Assembly (NCBI GenBank): GCA_964645785.1
Contig: CAZYAV010000001.1
Location: forward strand, 62,001-126,000
Length of the DNA: 64,000 nucleotides
Direction: 5' to 3'
From: CALWZE01 sp964645785
GTDB taxonomy: Bacteria > Bacillota > Clostridia > Oscillospirales > Ruminococcaceae
The translations under genes and the position numbers were made by a program. Each line of letters opens with the position of its first letter. Position 1 is the first letter of the stretch. The notes beneath the pieces were generated by a model. It was not told the origin of the DNA, made no database searches, and saw only the letters and a program-made list of their open reading frames with translations. Shown in pieces: positions 35,155 through 44,576 of the stretch.

Positions 35155-37689
35155 ATGAAAACAAAAACAACCGAGTTTTTAACCGGGAGCTTTATCCTGG
35201 TTCTTTTGCTCTGCATTCTGATCTTCTCTTTTTTCGCCTCGTATATGAACCGGCAAAGCTCGGAAACAATCAGTGAGGTCGGTACATTTTATATGACCGG
35301 CATGAACGAGCAGATCACCCTGCATTTTCAGACGACGATCGAGATGCATCTGGCACAGCTGGACGTCCTGCTTGAGGAAGTTGCCAACGGCGAGGATCAG
35401 CTGGAGCGCCTTGCCTATGACACGAAGGCGCGCGGGTTCACCAGCCTTTCCATTTACAGGCCGGACGGCTCGTTTGAAATGGTTTATGGCGCGCAGATTT
35501 CTCTGGACGATCCCCCGCCCTTTTTTGCGTCCATTTCGTCCGGTGTGACAAAGGTGGCCGTCGGCACCGATGTGCTTGGCAACAAGCTTGTTCTGATGGG
35601 AAAGCCGACCGACATGTTCAGCACGCAGGACGGCGAACAGGGAATCGCCGTCGTCATCACCCTGCCGGTCAGCTATATCAGCCAGACCCTCTCGCTCGAG
35701 GAAAATGACGCCAACGTCTATTCCCACATCATCCGGCACGACGGCAGTTTTGTCATCCGCAGTGCGGATGTCACCGAGCAGAATTATTTCGATTCCCTGT
35801 ATCTCGACACCGAGAGCGGCGACGAGCAGGCAAACCTGTATGTGCGCGAGCTGGAGGCGGCCATGGCCGCAAACGAGCCGTATTCCCAGATCCTTCAGTT
35901 TGGCAGCACGCGCCGGCATCTTTACTGCACCGCGCTGCCCCACACCGAATGGTACCTTGTGACCGTAATGCCCTACGAGGCGCTGGACGGTGTGGTTAAT
36001 GAGCTGAGCCACAAATGGGTTGTCCTCACCATCTTCGCGTGCGCCCTCGTGCTCACTGCGCTTATTCTGATTTTCATCCAATATTACAAGCTGACCCAGG
36101 ATCAGATGCGCCAGCTGGAGGTTGCCAAGGAGGAGGCCATCCACGCCAACAAGGCAAAGAGCGAATTCCTTTCCAATATGAGCCACGATATTCGCACCCC
36201 CATGAACGCCATCGTCGGCATGACGGCGATAGCGACCGCAAATATCGACAATCAGCAGCAGGTGCAGAACTGCCTGAAAAAGATTTCCCGTTCGGGCAAG
36301 CACCTGATTGGGCTGAACACTGATATACTGGACATGTCCAAAATCGAGAGCGGCAAAATGACCCTGAGTACCGATCAGGTTTCCCTGCGCGAGCTGCTGG
36401 ACAGCGTCGTCAGTATCGTGCAGCCGCAGGTCAAGGCAAAGCGTCAGAAATTCGACGTGCATGTGCACGACATTATCACCGAATCTGTCTGCTGCGACAG
36501 CATCCGTCTGAACCAGATTCTGCTCAACCTGCTTTCCAACGCGGTCAAGTTCACCCCAGAGGAGGGCAAAATCGAGGTTTCTCTTTATGAAGAACCCTCC
36601 ATGCAGGGCGAAGGATACGTGCTTGTGCATTTACAGGTCAAGGACAACGGCATCGGCATGTCGGAGGAATTTCAAAAGCACATCTTCGATTCGTTTATGC
36701 GCGAGGATAACGCCCGCGTGCGCAAAACAGAGGGATCCGGCCTCGGCATGGCGATTGTCAAGTTTATTGTTGACGCGATGGGCGGCACAATCGAGCTCAA
36801 AAGTGCGCTGGGCAAAGGCAGCGAGTTCAACATCTGCCTTGACCTTGAAAAGAGTGATACCTATCAGGCAGACATGATCCTGCCCAGCTGGAACATGCTG
36901 GTTGTGGACGACGACCAGCAGCTGTGCGAGAGCACCGCCCTGTCGCTCAAGGCCATCGGGGTCAACGCCGAGTGGACGCTTGACGGCGAAACCGCGCTTT
37001 CGATGGTGCTCGACCGTCATAAAAAGCAGGACGACTATCATGTCATCCTGCTTGATTGGAAACTCCCGGGGATGAGCGGAATCGAAACCGCCCGCGAGAT
37101 TCGCAGTAAGGTTGGGGAAAGCACCCCGATTCTGTTGATTTCCGCCTATGATTGGGCGGAGATTGAGGACGACGCGCGCGCCGCCGGCATCAACGGCTTT
37201 ATCTCCAAGCCGCTGTTCAAGTCCACCCTGTTTTACGGGCTCAAGCCGTTCGCGGACGAGACGGAAACCGGCGAAGTGCCGGCGGCGCAGCCGGCGGAAA
37301 GCAAACTGACCGGCAAGCGTGTTCTGGTTGCCGAGGACAACGAGCTGAACTGGGAGGTTGCGAGCGAACTGCTCTCCGACTGTGGGCTTGCGCTCGAGTG
37401 GGCAGAGGACGGGAAAATCTGCGTCGATAAATTCAGCGCCTCCGCGCCGCACTATTACGACGCGATTCTGATGGATCTGCGTATGCCGGTGATGACCGGC
37501 ATCGAGGCCACAAAGGCGATTCGCGCCCTTCCGCGCGAGGACGCCGACCTGCCAATCATCGCGATGACGGCGGATGCCTTTGTGGAGGACATCAACAAGT
37601 GCCTCGAGGCCGGGATGAACGACCATGTCGCCAAGCCGATCGACGCGGCCGTCGTCGAGCGCATCCTCCTGAAGCACCTGCCGGCCTGA
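35155..37689 (+). CDS. hybrid sensor histidine kinase with two receiver domains
   Basis: 844 residues. Membrane helices at about 12-30 and 287-309 flank an extracytoplasmic Cache-like sensor (about 35-285). A coiled coil leads to the H-box FLSNMSHDIRTPMNAIVG with His 344. Kinase motifs are NLLSNAVKFT (N-box), VKDNGIGMS (G1) and GSGLGMAIVK (G2). Receiver 1 (about 580-700) has DDD and Asp in VILLDWKLPGMSG. Receiver 2 (about 720-840) has EDNELN and Asp in AILMDLRMPVMTG. No Hpt domain. Three nt after the HD-GYP gene, so it may control that phosphodiesterase through its own receivers or that regulator's receiver. Last gene of the plus-strand operon. Confidence 0.93.
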   Translation: MKTKTTEFLTGSFILVLLLCILIFSFFASYMNRQSSETISEVGTFYMTGMNEQITLHFQTTIEMHLAQLDVLLEEVANGEDQLERLAYDTKARGFTSLSIYRPDGSFEMVYGAQISLDDPPPFFASISSGVTKVAVGTDVLGNKLVLMGKPTDMFSTQDGEQGIAVVITLPVSYISQTLSLEENDANVYSHIIRHDGSFVIRSADVTEQNYFDSLYLDTESGDEQANLYVRELEAAMAANEPYSQILQFGSTRRHLYCTALPHTEWYLVTVMPYEALDGVVNELSHKWVVLTIFACALVLTALILIFIQYYKLTQDQMRQLEVAKEEAIHANKAKSEFLSNMSHDIRTPMNAIVGMTAIATANIDNQQQVQNCLKKISRSGKHLIGLNTDILDMSKIESGKMTLSTDQVSLRELLDSVVSIVQPQVKAKRQKFDVHVHDIITESVCCDSIRLNQILLNLLSNAVKFTPEEGKIEVSLYEEPSMQGEGYVLVHLQVKDNGIGMSEEFQKHIFDSFMREDNARVRKTEGSGLGMAIVKFIVDAMGGTIELKSALGKGSEFNICLDLEKSDTYQADMILPSWNMLVVDDDQQLCESTALSLKAIGVNAEWTLDGETALSMVLDRHKKQDDYHVILLDWKLPGMSGIETAREIRSKVGESTPILLISAYDWAEIEDDARAAGINGFISKPLFKSTLFYGLKPFADETETGEVPAAQPAESKLTGKRVLVAEDNELNWEVASELLSDCGLALEWAEDGKICVDKFSASAPHYYDAILMDLRMPVMTGIEATKAIRALPREDADLPIIAMTADAFVEDINKCLEAGMNDHVAKPIDAAVVERILLKHLPA

Positions 37690-37906
37690 AACGGCGCGCG
37701 CTGTTGGTTTGCTGCGCAACCGGCTTTGCTTGTGTCGTGTTGCCTTTGCTCTTCTTTGAAGGCGGCGGTATCCGGGCGGATTCGCTGCATTTGGGGCGGG
37801 CTCGCCGCAGCTGCGGGGGCGCATCTGCCCGCGGCTTCGTGGATGCCGGCGCTGTGTCCTGCATATTCTCCCGGCTTTCCGCCGGGTCAAAAAACAGAAA
37901 AAACGA

Positions 37907-37943
37907 GGCAAAGGGCGTGACTAAGACAGTCACGCCCTTTGCC
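37907..37943. terminator. strong hairpin, terminator-like
   Basis: GGCAAAGGGCGTGACT pairs perfectly with AGTCACGCCCTTTGCC around a 5-nt loop. The longer T-run (TCGTTTTTT) is on the minus-strand side. It lies about 220 nt past the plus-strand kinase stop and could end transcripts from either direction. Confidence 0.7.
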
Positions 37944-38116
37944 TTGCCGTCCGGTTTTCCCCGATGCGGGGACGATAGCCGGGCGGCGACGCTTTTTTTC
38001 AAAAGAACCGTCCGCCAGCCTCTGCCCTGTGCGGGGTGGCCGACGCGAGGGGCTTGCTCTCTCCCCAAAATACAAGCAGCTTTACTGCCTGACGGCCGAC
38101 GCCCGGCTCGGCGCGG

Positions 38117-38900
38117 TTCACCAAAAAGGGAATTCTGCTCACTCGCTCTTTGTTTCGTGGCACGCACCGCTGGGAGCGGTCTGCTCCGCTCGCCTCGCCA
38201 GGCGCGTCGGGACGCTGCCCTTTGCCGAAAAATGCGGCACCGTTTTGGGCGGCCGACGCGGCCTGCCCGTCCTTGTCGTGCGCGGTTCCCTCAAAAGAGA
38301 GCTCTTTCCTGTCGCTCATATCCGTTCTCCGTTCCACGGCACACAAACCCACCCGCTCACTGCGACACCGGGTACAGTCTGCTCCGCTCGCCTCGCCAGG
38401 CGCGGCCGAGACGCTGCCCTTTGCTGAAAATGTGGCACCGTTTTGGGCGGCCGGGCGCAGCCCGCTCTTCTCTGCCCGGGTGTAGTCGTTCTCCCTGCCG
38501 ATCATCCCACTGGCGGCGCTCCCGCGGCTCTCCGCGGCAGAGATGCTGCCCCGCTCTGCTCCTGCCGAGAGCACAGCCCGTCATCCCTAAGGCAGCCGCT
38601 CTTCCCCAACGCGAGGCAGCCGACGGCCGCCCGGCGTGCGTGGTTCCCTCAAAAGGGAACCCTCTCCTGCCGCTCACATCCGTTCTCCGTTCCACGGCAC
38701 ACAGTCCGCTCGCTGCGGCGCCGCCCGGTGCGGTCTGCTCCACTCGCCTCGCCCGGCGCGGCCGGGACGCTGCCCCCTTTGCCGAAAAAACAGCACCGTT
38801 CGTGGCGCCCGGCGCTGCCTGCCCGTCCTTGTCGAGTGCGGCATTCCCTGCCGCATCATTCCCGCTGGCGGAGCTCGCTGCGGCGCGTCTCAACCACAAA
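38117..38900. repeat. degenerate ~200-bp repeat array
   Basis: The block CTGCTCCGCTCGCCTCGCC occurs at 38181 and 38379, and as CTGCTCCACTCGCCTCGCC at 38735. The block CCGTTCTCCGTTCCACGGCA occurs near 38326 and 38682. Each begins a partly conserved ~200-bp unit; about 160 bp of different sequence separates the second and third. Confidence 0.75.
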
Positions 38901-38965
38901 CCCCGGCTCCCGACCCTCTGTGGCTTCCCGGCTTTTCCGCTCCCGGCAGCAGCATTTTCATCAGC

Positions 38966-39027
38966 CCAAAAACAAAGGCAGCTGACTTGCTCGGTGACTC
39001 CCCGTGCAAAGTCCGCTGCCTTTGTTT
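38966..39027 (-). terminator. terminator of the flagellar operon after cheD
   Basis: AAACAAAGGCAGC and GCTGCCTTTGTTT form a 13-bp stem with a long loop. On the minus strand the tail is CCTTTGTTTTTGGG. The stem overlaps the cheD stop codon (39026-39028). Confidence 0.75.
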
Positions 39028-39511
39028 AATACGTCCATTCGCCCTTGGTGGCCGACTTAATCGTCATCACGCCATCAGCCGACGAAAAATACTGTGTCCG
39101 GCCATAATTTTTGCCGGTGTCCTCCGCAATTATGTCAATTTTCAGCTCGGCAAGCTTGCTTTTGACCGCCTCGACGTTGCGTTCGCCGATATTGTTGATC
39201 GCCGAGTTGTTCAGCCCGCCGAACATCTGCGCGCCGCCGGCAATCTTCGCCTTGAGGAACACGCGCTTCGCGCCGTTTTGCTCCATCATCTTGACAAGGA
39301 GCGGAATCGCCGAATCCGCGAATTTGTACGGCTGCTTCAGATGCTCAAACCCCACGCTGCTCGGCAGCATGATGTGGGATAAACCCGCCACTTTTGAATA
39401 GGGATCATACAGACAGATGCCAACACAGGAACCCAGGGCGAAGGTGACAAGGGTATCCCCGTTTTTGGCAACATTCAGGTCTGAAATTCCCACTTTAATT
39501 GTCTGACTCAT
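39026..39511 (-). CDS. cheD: chemoreceptor glutamine deamidase CheD
   Basis: 161 residues. The conserved TFALGSCVGICLYDP carries the catalytic Cys and LSHIMLPS the His, with the Thr/Asn-containing INNIGERN block. CheD deamidates receptors and interacts with CheC. Its start overlaps the cheC stop by 4 nt. Last gene of the flagellar operon. Confidence 0.96.
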   Translation of the reverse strand: MSQTIKVGISDLNVAKNGDTLVTFALGSCVGICLYDPYSKVAGLSHIMLPSSVGFEHLKQPYKFADSAIPLLVKMMEQNGAKRVFLKAKIAGGAQMFGGLNNSAINNIGERNVEAVKSKLAELKIDIIAEDTGKNYGRTQYFSSADGVMTIKSATKGEWTY

Positions 39512-40143
39512 TCCCCCAACCCCAAGCTATCCATAATTTTATTGAGCGCATCCACTTCCGGAATCAGCAGAATATGGCTACCGGTCGATTCTTTTTCATC
39601 CATCACCGTATGGCTGAACTCGTCCTGAATAAAGATGATCTTGTCGCTGATATGCGCATAGTAAATTGCCGGCACGCTCAGCACGGAGCCCGCCATGTCA
39701 ATGCACAGGCTCGGAACCGAGATATTGATGCTCAGCCCGGTCAAAGAAGAGATCGCGTTCGCATAGGAAGCCGCCATGATGTTGCCGATTTCACGGATTG
39801 CGGATTCGCTCATCTCGTCAATCTCCGCGTTTTCGGGGAAATCCGTGCCCAAAAGGGTGTTCAGAATCACATGGGCAAAATCCTTTTGCAGCAGGAACAT
39901 CATCATGCCGGTGACATCCCCGCTCAGGGTAAGCAGCAGCGCGACGAGGGGCTGCTCTGCACCGCCCAGGCTCTCCGCAACCTGCTCGAAATCAAGAATC
40001 TTGATTTTGGGAACCGCGATGTCAACCGGATGACCCAGCATGGAGGAAATCGCCGACGCTGCGTTGCCGGAACCGATGTTCCCGATCTCGCGCAGCGCGT
40101 CCAATTGCATATCGTTCATGTCTTCGTATCGCTGAAATGGCAT
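39508..40143 (-). CDS. cheC: CheY-P phosphatase CheC
   Basis: 211 residues with two CheC phosphatase motifs: LREIGNIGSGNAASAISSML at about 15-34 and IREIGNIMAASYANAISSL at about 115-133, each with the essential Glu/Asn pair (E..GN). It hydrolyses CheY-P and binds CheD. 14 nt after flgG. Confidence 0.95.
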   Translation of the reverse strand: MPFQRYEDMNDMQLDALREIGNIGSGNAASAISSMLGHPVDIAVPKIKILDFEQVAESLGGAEQPLVALLLTLSGDVTGMMMFLLQKDFAHVILNTLLGTDFPENAEIDEMSESAIREIGNIMAASYANAISSLTGLSINISVPSLCIDMAGSVLSVPAIYYAHISDKIIFIQDEFSHTVMDEKESTGSHILLIPEVDALNKIMDSLGLGE

Positions 40144-40156
40144 CCCTTCACCTCAT

Positions 40157-40885
40157 TTAACGTCTTAAACTGTTGACTAATTGCTCCATCTCGTCGCTTG
40201 TCTGCACCACGCGGGCGCTGACCTGATAGGATCTCTGCGCCATAATCATGTCCTTCATTGCGTCGGACAGGTCGGTTTTGGATCGCTCCAGCGTGTTCTG
40301 CCGCAGCGTGAAGTCGGTCGCGGCGGTCGGCGCGCCGGAAAGCTCGGTCTGGCCGTATTTGTTGCCCGCAATCGGCTCAAGCGCGTTGGGGTTGTCAAAG
40401 TGGAAAATACCGATCCGATCCTTCAGCGTGCCAAAATCCACCTTGTTCGCGCCCTGCGAGACGTCCAGCGTGATGCGGTTCCCCTGCTGATCCAGCACAA
40501 AGTCCTCGTCCTGCGTAATCAGGTACGCGTTGCCGTCCTGGTTCAGGCCAACGGCAAAGTTGCCGTCCCGGGTATAGAGTGTCTGGCCGTTTCTTGAAAT
40601 GGCGAACAGGCCGTCCCCGATAATGGCGAAGTCGTATGGCCGGTCGGTGGTCATCAGCGCGCCCTGCTCAAAGTTGATGCCCGTGCCGACCGCGCGCACG
40701 CCGTTGCCGCTGATTGGCGCGTTTGGCGTGTTGACGTACATATCCGTGTAAATCAGGTCGCGGAAGGACGTCTCCACTGTTTTATAGCCCGTTGTGTTGA
40801 CGTTCGAGATGTTGTGGCCGATGTTGTTCATATGCTCCTGGTGGGCGATCAGACCGGATGCGCCCGCATAGAACGACTGCTTCAA
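40157..40885 (-). CDS. flgG: flagellar distal rod/hook-basal-body protein FlgG-like
   Basis: 242 residues. The N-terminal rod motif MKQSFYAGASGLIAHQEHMNNIGHNISNVNTTGYK, a middle FlgE/F/G domain and a C-terminal helix ending EQLVNSLRR are all typical. In Gram-positives this gene and its neighbour are FlgF/FlgG (FlhO/FlhP). Preceded by the flgF-like gene (33-nt gap) and followed by cheC. Confidence 0.9.
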   Translation of the reverse strand: MKQSFYAGASGLIAHQEHMNNIGHNISNVNTTGYKTVETSFRDLIYTDMYVNTPNAPISGNGVRAVGTGINFEQGALMTTDRPYDFAIIGDGLFAISRNGQTLYTRDGNFAVGLNQDGNAYLITQDEDFVLDQQGNRITLDVSQGANKVDFGTLKDRIGIFHFDNPNALEPIAGNKYGQTELSGAPTAATDFTLRQNTLERSKTDLSDAMKDMIMAQRSYQVSARVVQTSDEMEQLVNSLRR

Positions 40886-40918
40886 CGCTTCATCCCTCCT
40901 TTAAACGCATTTGTTTGC

Positions 40919-41671
40919 TTATACCGACGCGATCCGCGTCGCCGCCTTCTGGTTCATCGAGTCGATGATCTGAAGCGCAGAGCCGCAATTCTGGAACGCG
41001 CGCTGCGACTCAATCAGATAAGTCATCTCGCGGTTCAGATCCACATTGGACAGCTCAATCGAGCGCTGTACGATCTGGTAATCCTCAGCATTGCGCCCCT
41101 GCCCGTTTTCAAGCTGGAACAGGCCGTTGTCCATCCGCGCCAGCTGCTCGCCCTCGTTCGGCGCCGTGATTTGCAGCGTGCCAACCGCCTGCCCCTCCAC
41201 ATTAAACACCTCGCCGAAATGGTTGACGTAGAAGCCGTGCGGGCCGACGCGGAGCGCCTGGCCGTTTGTGCCGCTGACCCGCCCGTAGCCCTCCAGCTCC
41301 AGATAGCCCTCCGCGTCGATGTGGAAGCTGCCGTTGCGGGTCAGGTAGCGGTTGCCGTCCTCGCCGATGATGTTGAAGAAGCCCTCGCCGCCGATGGCCA
41401 TATCCGTCTCGACCCCCGTTTCGGTGATCGATCCGCCGCCGTAAATATCCAGCACGTCGTCCACAATCGCCTCGACCGACGCGTACCCCGGCCCCAACTG
41501 GATCTTGCCGCCCTCCTGCCGGATCAGCAGCTCCATATCAAAGGTTGAGGAAACCGTGCGCTGCGCCTGATAGCCCGGTGTGCGCGCGTTCACCAAATTG
41601 TTGCCGATGGTATCCAACTCTCTTTGGCGGGTCAGCAGGCCGGACGATATCGCATAGTATCCTGAAAGCAT
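40919..41671 (-). CDS. flgF: flagellar rod protein FlgF-like (FlhO)
   Basis: 250 residues. N-terminus MLSGYYAISSGLLTRQRELDTIGNNLVNARTPGYQ is the rod-protein signature, and the C-terminus SQRAFQNCGSALQIIDSMNQKA is the conserved polymerisation helix. Paired with flgG downstream and located between the sigma factor gene and cheC, as flhO-flhP is in other Firmicutes. Confidence 0.87.
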   Translation of the reverse strand: MLSGYYAISSGLLTRQRELDTIGNNLVNARTPGYQAQRTVSSTFDMELLIRQEGGKIQLGPGYASVEAIVDDVLDIYGGGSITETGVETDMAIGGEGFFNIIGEDGNRYLTRNGSFHIDAEGYLELEGYGRVSGTNGQALRVGPHGFYVNHFGEVFNVEGQAVGTLQITAPNEGEQLARMDNGLFQLENGQGRNAEDYQIVQRSIELSNVDLNREMTYLIESQRAFQNCGSALQIIDSMNQKAATRIASV

Positions 41672-41695
41672 CCCGAATCTCCTTTCTGCTCAGCT

Positions 41696-42484
41696 TTATT
41701 TTTCACCGTTTTCATATTTTTCCAAAGCCCCGGACAGGATGCCCAGCGCTCTCTTGCGGATTTGAGAGACGCGCTGCGGCGTCACCCCCAGAACCTCGCC
41801 AATTTCCTTGAGGTTCAGGTTCTCATAAAACGCCAGCGCAATCACCTGCTTTTCCTTGGGAGGCAGCTGCTCAATCGCCTCGGCAAGCACCCCGCGCAGT
41901 TCGGTCTCCAGCAGCCGCTGGTCGATCTCCTCCTCGCTTTCGAGGTTGAAATCCTCCACGCCGCTGCCGTAGGTCTGCTCGATCAGCTTTTCAAACGAGA
42001 TGGTATCCACCGCCGACATCTCCACCACCAGCTTGCCCAGCTCCTTTTCGCTCATGCCGAGATGGTCGGACAGCTCCGCGGTGGTCGGCTCGCGCATCAG
42101 CTCCTGCTCCAGCTCCTTGCTGGCGTTTTTGATCCGCTTGCGCGCGTCCCACACCCGGTTGGAAAGCCAGTTCTGCTTGCGCAGGTATTTCAGGATGGCG
42201 CCCCGCACCGCCGTGTAGCAGTAGGTGTCAAAGCTCGCCCCGCGGTCGGGGTCGTACCGGTCGATGCACTCGATGAGCGCGACGATGCCCTGGTCGAAGA
42301 AGTCCTCAAACGGGATATTGGAAAGGAGGATGGAGCGCATGCTGTAAATCGCGATATTGACGCGCTGCACATAGTGCATCACAAGCTGATTGCGCAGCTC
42401 AAGGTCGCCTGTCGCCTTGTACTTCCGCATCAGGCCTTCCGGGTCGTCGACCGGAATGTCTGTGATCCTGCTGTTGTAAGCCAC
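41696..42484 (-). CDS. fliA: flagellar sigma factor sigma-28 (FliA/SigD)
   Basis: 262 residues from GTG 42484, chosen because AAAGGAG lies 8 nt upstream; TTG 42505 would start before that site. Region 2 (DFFDQGIVALIECIDRYDPDRGASFDTYCYTAVRGAILKYLRKQNW), region 3 (TTAELSDHLGMSEKEL) and region 4 helix-turn-helix (LNLKEIGEVLGVTPQRVSQIRKRAL) are those of sigma-28. It transcribes late flagellar and chemotaxis genes. In most Clostridia flhF and flhG lie between flhA and this gene; here only 25 nt do. Confidence 0.95.
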   Translation of the reverse strand: MAYNSRITDIPVDDPEGLMRKYKATGDLELRNQLVMHYVQRVNIAIYSMRSILLSNIPFEDFFDQGIVALIECIDRYDPDRGASFDTYCYTAVRGAILKYLRKQNWLSNRVWDARKRIKNASKELEQELMREPTTAELSDHLGMSEKELGKLVVEMSAVDTISFEKLIEQTYGSGVEDFNLESEEEIDQRLLETELRGVLAEAIEQLPPKEKQVIALAFYENLNLKEIGEVLGVTPQRVSQIRKRALGILSGALEKYENGEK

Positions 42485-42509
42485 AGCGCTCTCTCCTTTC
42501 TGCAAGCGT

Positions 42510-44576
42510 TCAGTTCAGCGAAATCGTCCCCAGCGACTGAATCTGCACCGACGTGTCGATGTCATTGAAGGACAGGACGGTGACGTCCGGATAGAACTGG
42601 TCAATCAGCTTTTTATAGTAAATGCGCACAAGCGGCGCGGTCAGAATGATCGGCTCCTGCACCAGCCGCTTGACTTTGTTGATCTGCTCGGTCGAGCGCT
42701 CGACAATCCGCTGAATCAGCTCGGGGTCAAGCGCAAGATAGGTGCCGCCCTCGGACTTTTTGACGTTCTTGATAATGCTGTCCTCGATCTCGCTGTCCAG
42801 GCTGATAATCTTGAGCTGCCCCGCCTCGGAGTATTTCTGGGTGATTGTGCGGCGCAGCGCCTGCCGGACGTACTCGGTCAGGATATCGGTGTCCTTTGTT
42901 GTGGCGCTGTAATCCGCCGCGGTCTCGAGGATCGTCTCCATATCAATGATCGGGATGCCCTCACGCAGCAGGTTGCGCAGCACCTTGAGCAGCTCGTTGA
43001 CCGTAATCATGCCGGGGATAATGTCGTCCACCGCATTATCGGGGTTCTTGCGCATGTTGTCCAGCAGCCGCTTGACCTCCTGCCGGGTCAGCAGCTCGTA
43101 GGCGTGGCGCCGGATCTCCTCGGACAGGTGGGTGATAATCACCGATGTCGGGTCAATCAGAGTGTAGCCGGCAAGCTCGGCCTTGATCTTTTTATCCTCG
43201 CTGATCCACTTGGCCGGCATTCCGAACGCCGGCTCGATGGTGTTGATGCCCTCCACTTCCCGGTCCTTGGTGATGTCGGCCGGCTCCAGGCCGAGGTAAT
43301 GGTCGACCAGCACTTCGCCCACCGCGATGGATTGCCCCTTCAGCTTGATTTCGTACTGGTTGGGGTTGATCTGGTTGCTGTCCTTCAGCCGGACGGCCGG
43401 CAGGACGATGCCCAGCTCATCCGCAAACTGCTTGCGCAGCATGACAATCCGGTCAAGGAAGTTGCCGCCGCTGCTTTCATCGACCAGCGGCAGCAGGCTG
43501 TACCCAACCTCCACGCTGACCGGGTCGACATTCAGCAGGTTATAGACATTGTCCATGTTTTTGTAATAGCTGACCTCGCTGACAACCTCCTCGATGACCG
43601 GCGGCCCCTCCGCGGCCGCGACGACCGCCTGCGAGCGCCGCTGCAGGGTGATGCCGAGATACAGCAGGATGGCCGCGACGATGAGCACCTGCACCGGCGG
43701 GAAGCCGATGAGAATCAGCGCCGGCAGGGTCACGCCCGCGATGATGAAGATGCGCGGCTGCGCGGTAAACTGCTGCAAAACGTCGGTGTTGAGGCTCGCC
43801 TCCGAGGCCGAGCGGGTAACGATCATACCCGTTGCCACCGAAATGAGCAGCGAGGGAATCTGGCTCATCAATCCGTCGCCGACCGTCGAGGTGGCGTAGA
43901 TGTTGATGATGGTGGAAAAATCCCCCTCGTTGTTCAGGAAGCCAACCAGCACGCCGCCGATGAGGTTGATGAGGGTTGTGATAATGGACAGAATCGCGTC
44001 GCCCTTGACGAACTTGGAAGCACCGTCCATCGCGCCGAAAAAGTCCGCCTCGCGCTGGATGTGGGAGCGCCGGTCTCTCGCCTGCTCCTCGGTAATCAGG
44101 CCGGAGCTGAGGTCGGCGTCGATCGCCATCTGTTTGCCGGGCATCGCGTCGAGGGTGAACCGGGCGGAAACCTCGGCCACCCGCTCGGCGCCCTTGGTGA
44201 TGACGAGGAACTGAACCAGAACGATAATCAGGAAGATGACCAGGCCGATAACGACGTTGCCCTGCACCACGAATTCGCCGAACGTGCGAATAACCTCCCC
44301 GGCATAGCCGTGGTTGCTCAGGATGGAGCGGGTGGAGGAGATGTTCAGCGCAAGCCGGAACAGGGTGGTCAACAGCAGAATAGAGGGGTAAATCGAGAAC
44401 TCAAGCGAGTCCTTGATGTACATGCTCATTAACAGGATAATCAGAGACAGCGCGAGGTTGATGATGAACATAAAGTCCAACACCCCCGAGCTGAGCGGGA
44501 CGATGATGAGCGCAATAATGACGATTACAAAAACCGCAATACTGCTATTCAGGAGACTGCGAACAAATCTCATCAC
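42510..44576 (-). CDS. flhA: flagellar export gate protein FlhA
   Basis: 688 residues. Eight hydrophobic segments in the first ~320 residues include the FHIPEP-family loop with EADFFGAMDGASKFVKGDA. The C-terminal cytoplasmic domain, which forms the nonameric docking ring, follows (VEVGYSLLPL to the end). Its start overlaps the flhB stop by 4 nt. Confidence 0.97.
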   Translation of the reverse strand: MMRFVRSLLNSSIAVFVIVIIALIIVPLSSGVLDFMFIINLALSLIILLMSMYIKDSLEFSIYPSILLLTTLFRLALNISSTRSILSNHGYAGEVIRTFGEFVVQGNVVIGLVIFLIIVLVQFLVITKGAERVAEVSARFTLDAMPGKQMAIDADLSSGLITEEQARDRRSHIQREADFFGAMDGASKFVKGDAILSIITTLINLIGGVLVGFLNNEGDFSTIINIYATSTVGDGLMSQIPSLLISVATGMIVTRSASEASLNTDVLQQFTAQPRIFIIAGVTLPALILIGFPPVQVLIVAAILLYLGITLQRRSQAVVAAAEGPPVIEEVVSEVSYYKNMDNVYNLLNVDPVSVEVGYSLLPLVDESSGGNFLDRIVMLRKQFADELGIVLPAVRLKDSNQINPNQYEIKLKGQSIAVGEVLVDHYLGLEPADITKDREVEGINTIEPAFGMPAKWISEDKKIKAELAGYTLIDPTSVIITHLSEEIRRHAYELLTRQEVKRLLDNMRKNPDNAVDDIIPGMITVNELLKVLRNLLREGIPIIDMETILETAADYSATTKDTDILTEYVRQALRRTITQKYSEAGQLKIISLDSEIEDSIIKNVKKSEGGTYLALDPELIQRIVERSTEQINKVKRLVQEPIILTAPLVRIYYKKLIDQFYPDVTVLSFNDIDTSVQIQSLGTISLN

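Larger units (their letters stand above)
37690..39025. other. gene-free region with degenerate repeats
   Basis: About 1.3 kb with no convincing gene. It contains a hairpin (37907-37943), three imperfect repeat units (38117-38900) and the terminator of the flagellar operon (38966-39027). Open frames on the minus strand repeat the same low-complexity, Arg/Gly-rich sequence and lack ribosome binding sites. Confidence 0.7.

Noticed and set aside
37999..38899. Two minus-strand frames in the 37.7-39.0 kb region
   Set aside because: They translate the degenerate repeats into the same Arg/Gly-rich phrases, and lack ribosome binding sites.
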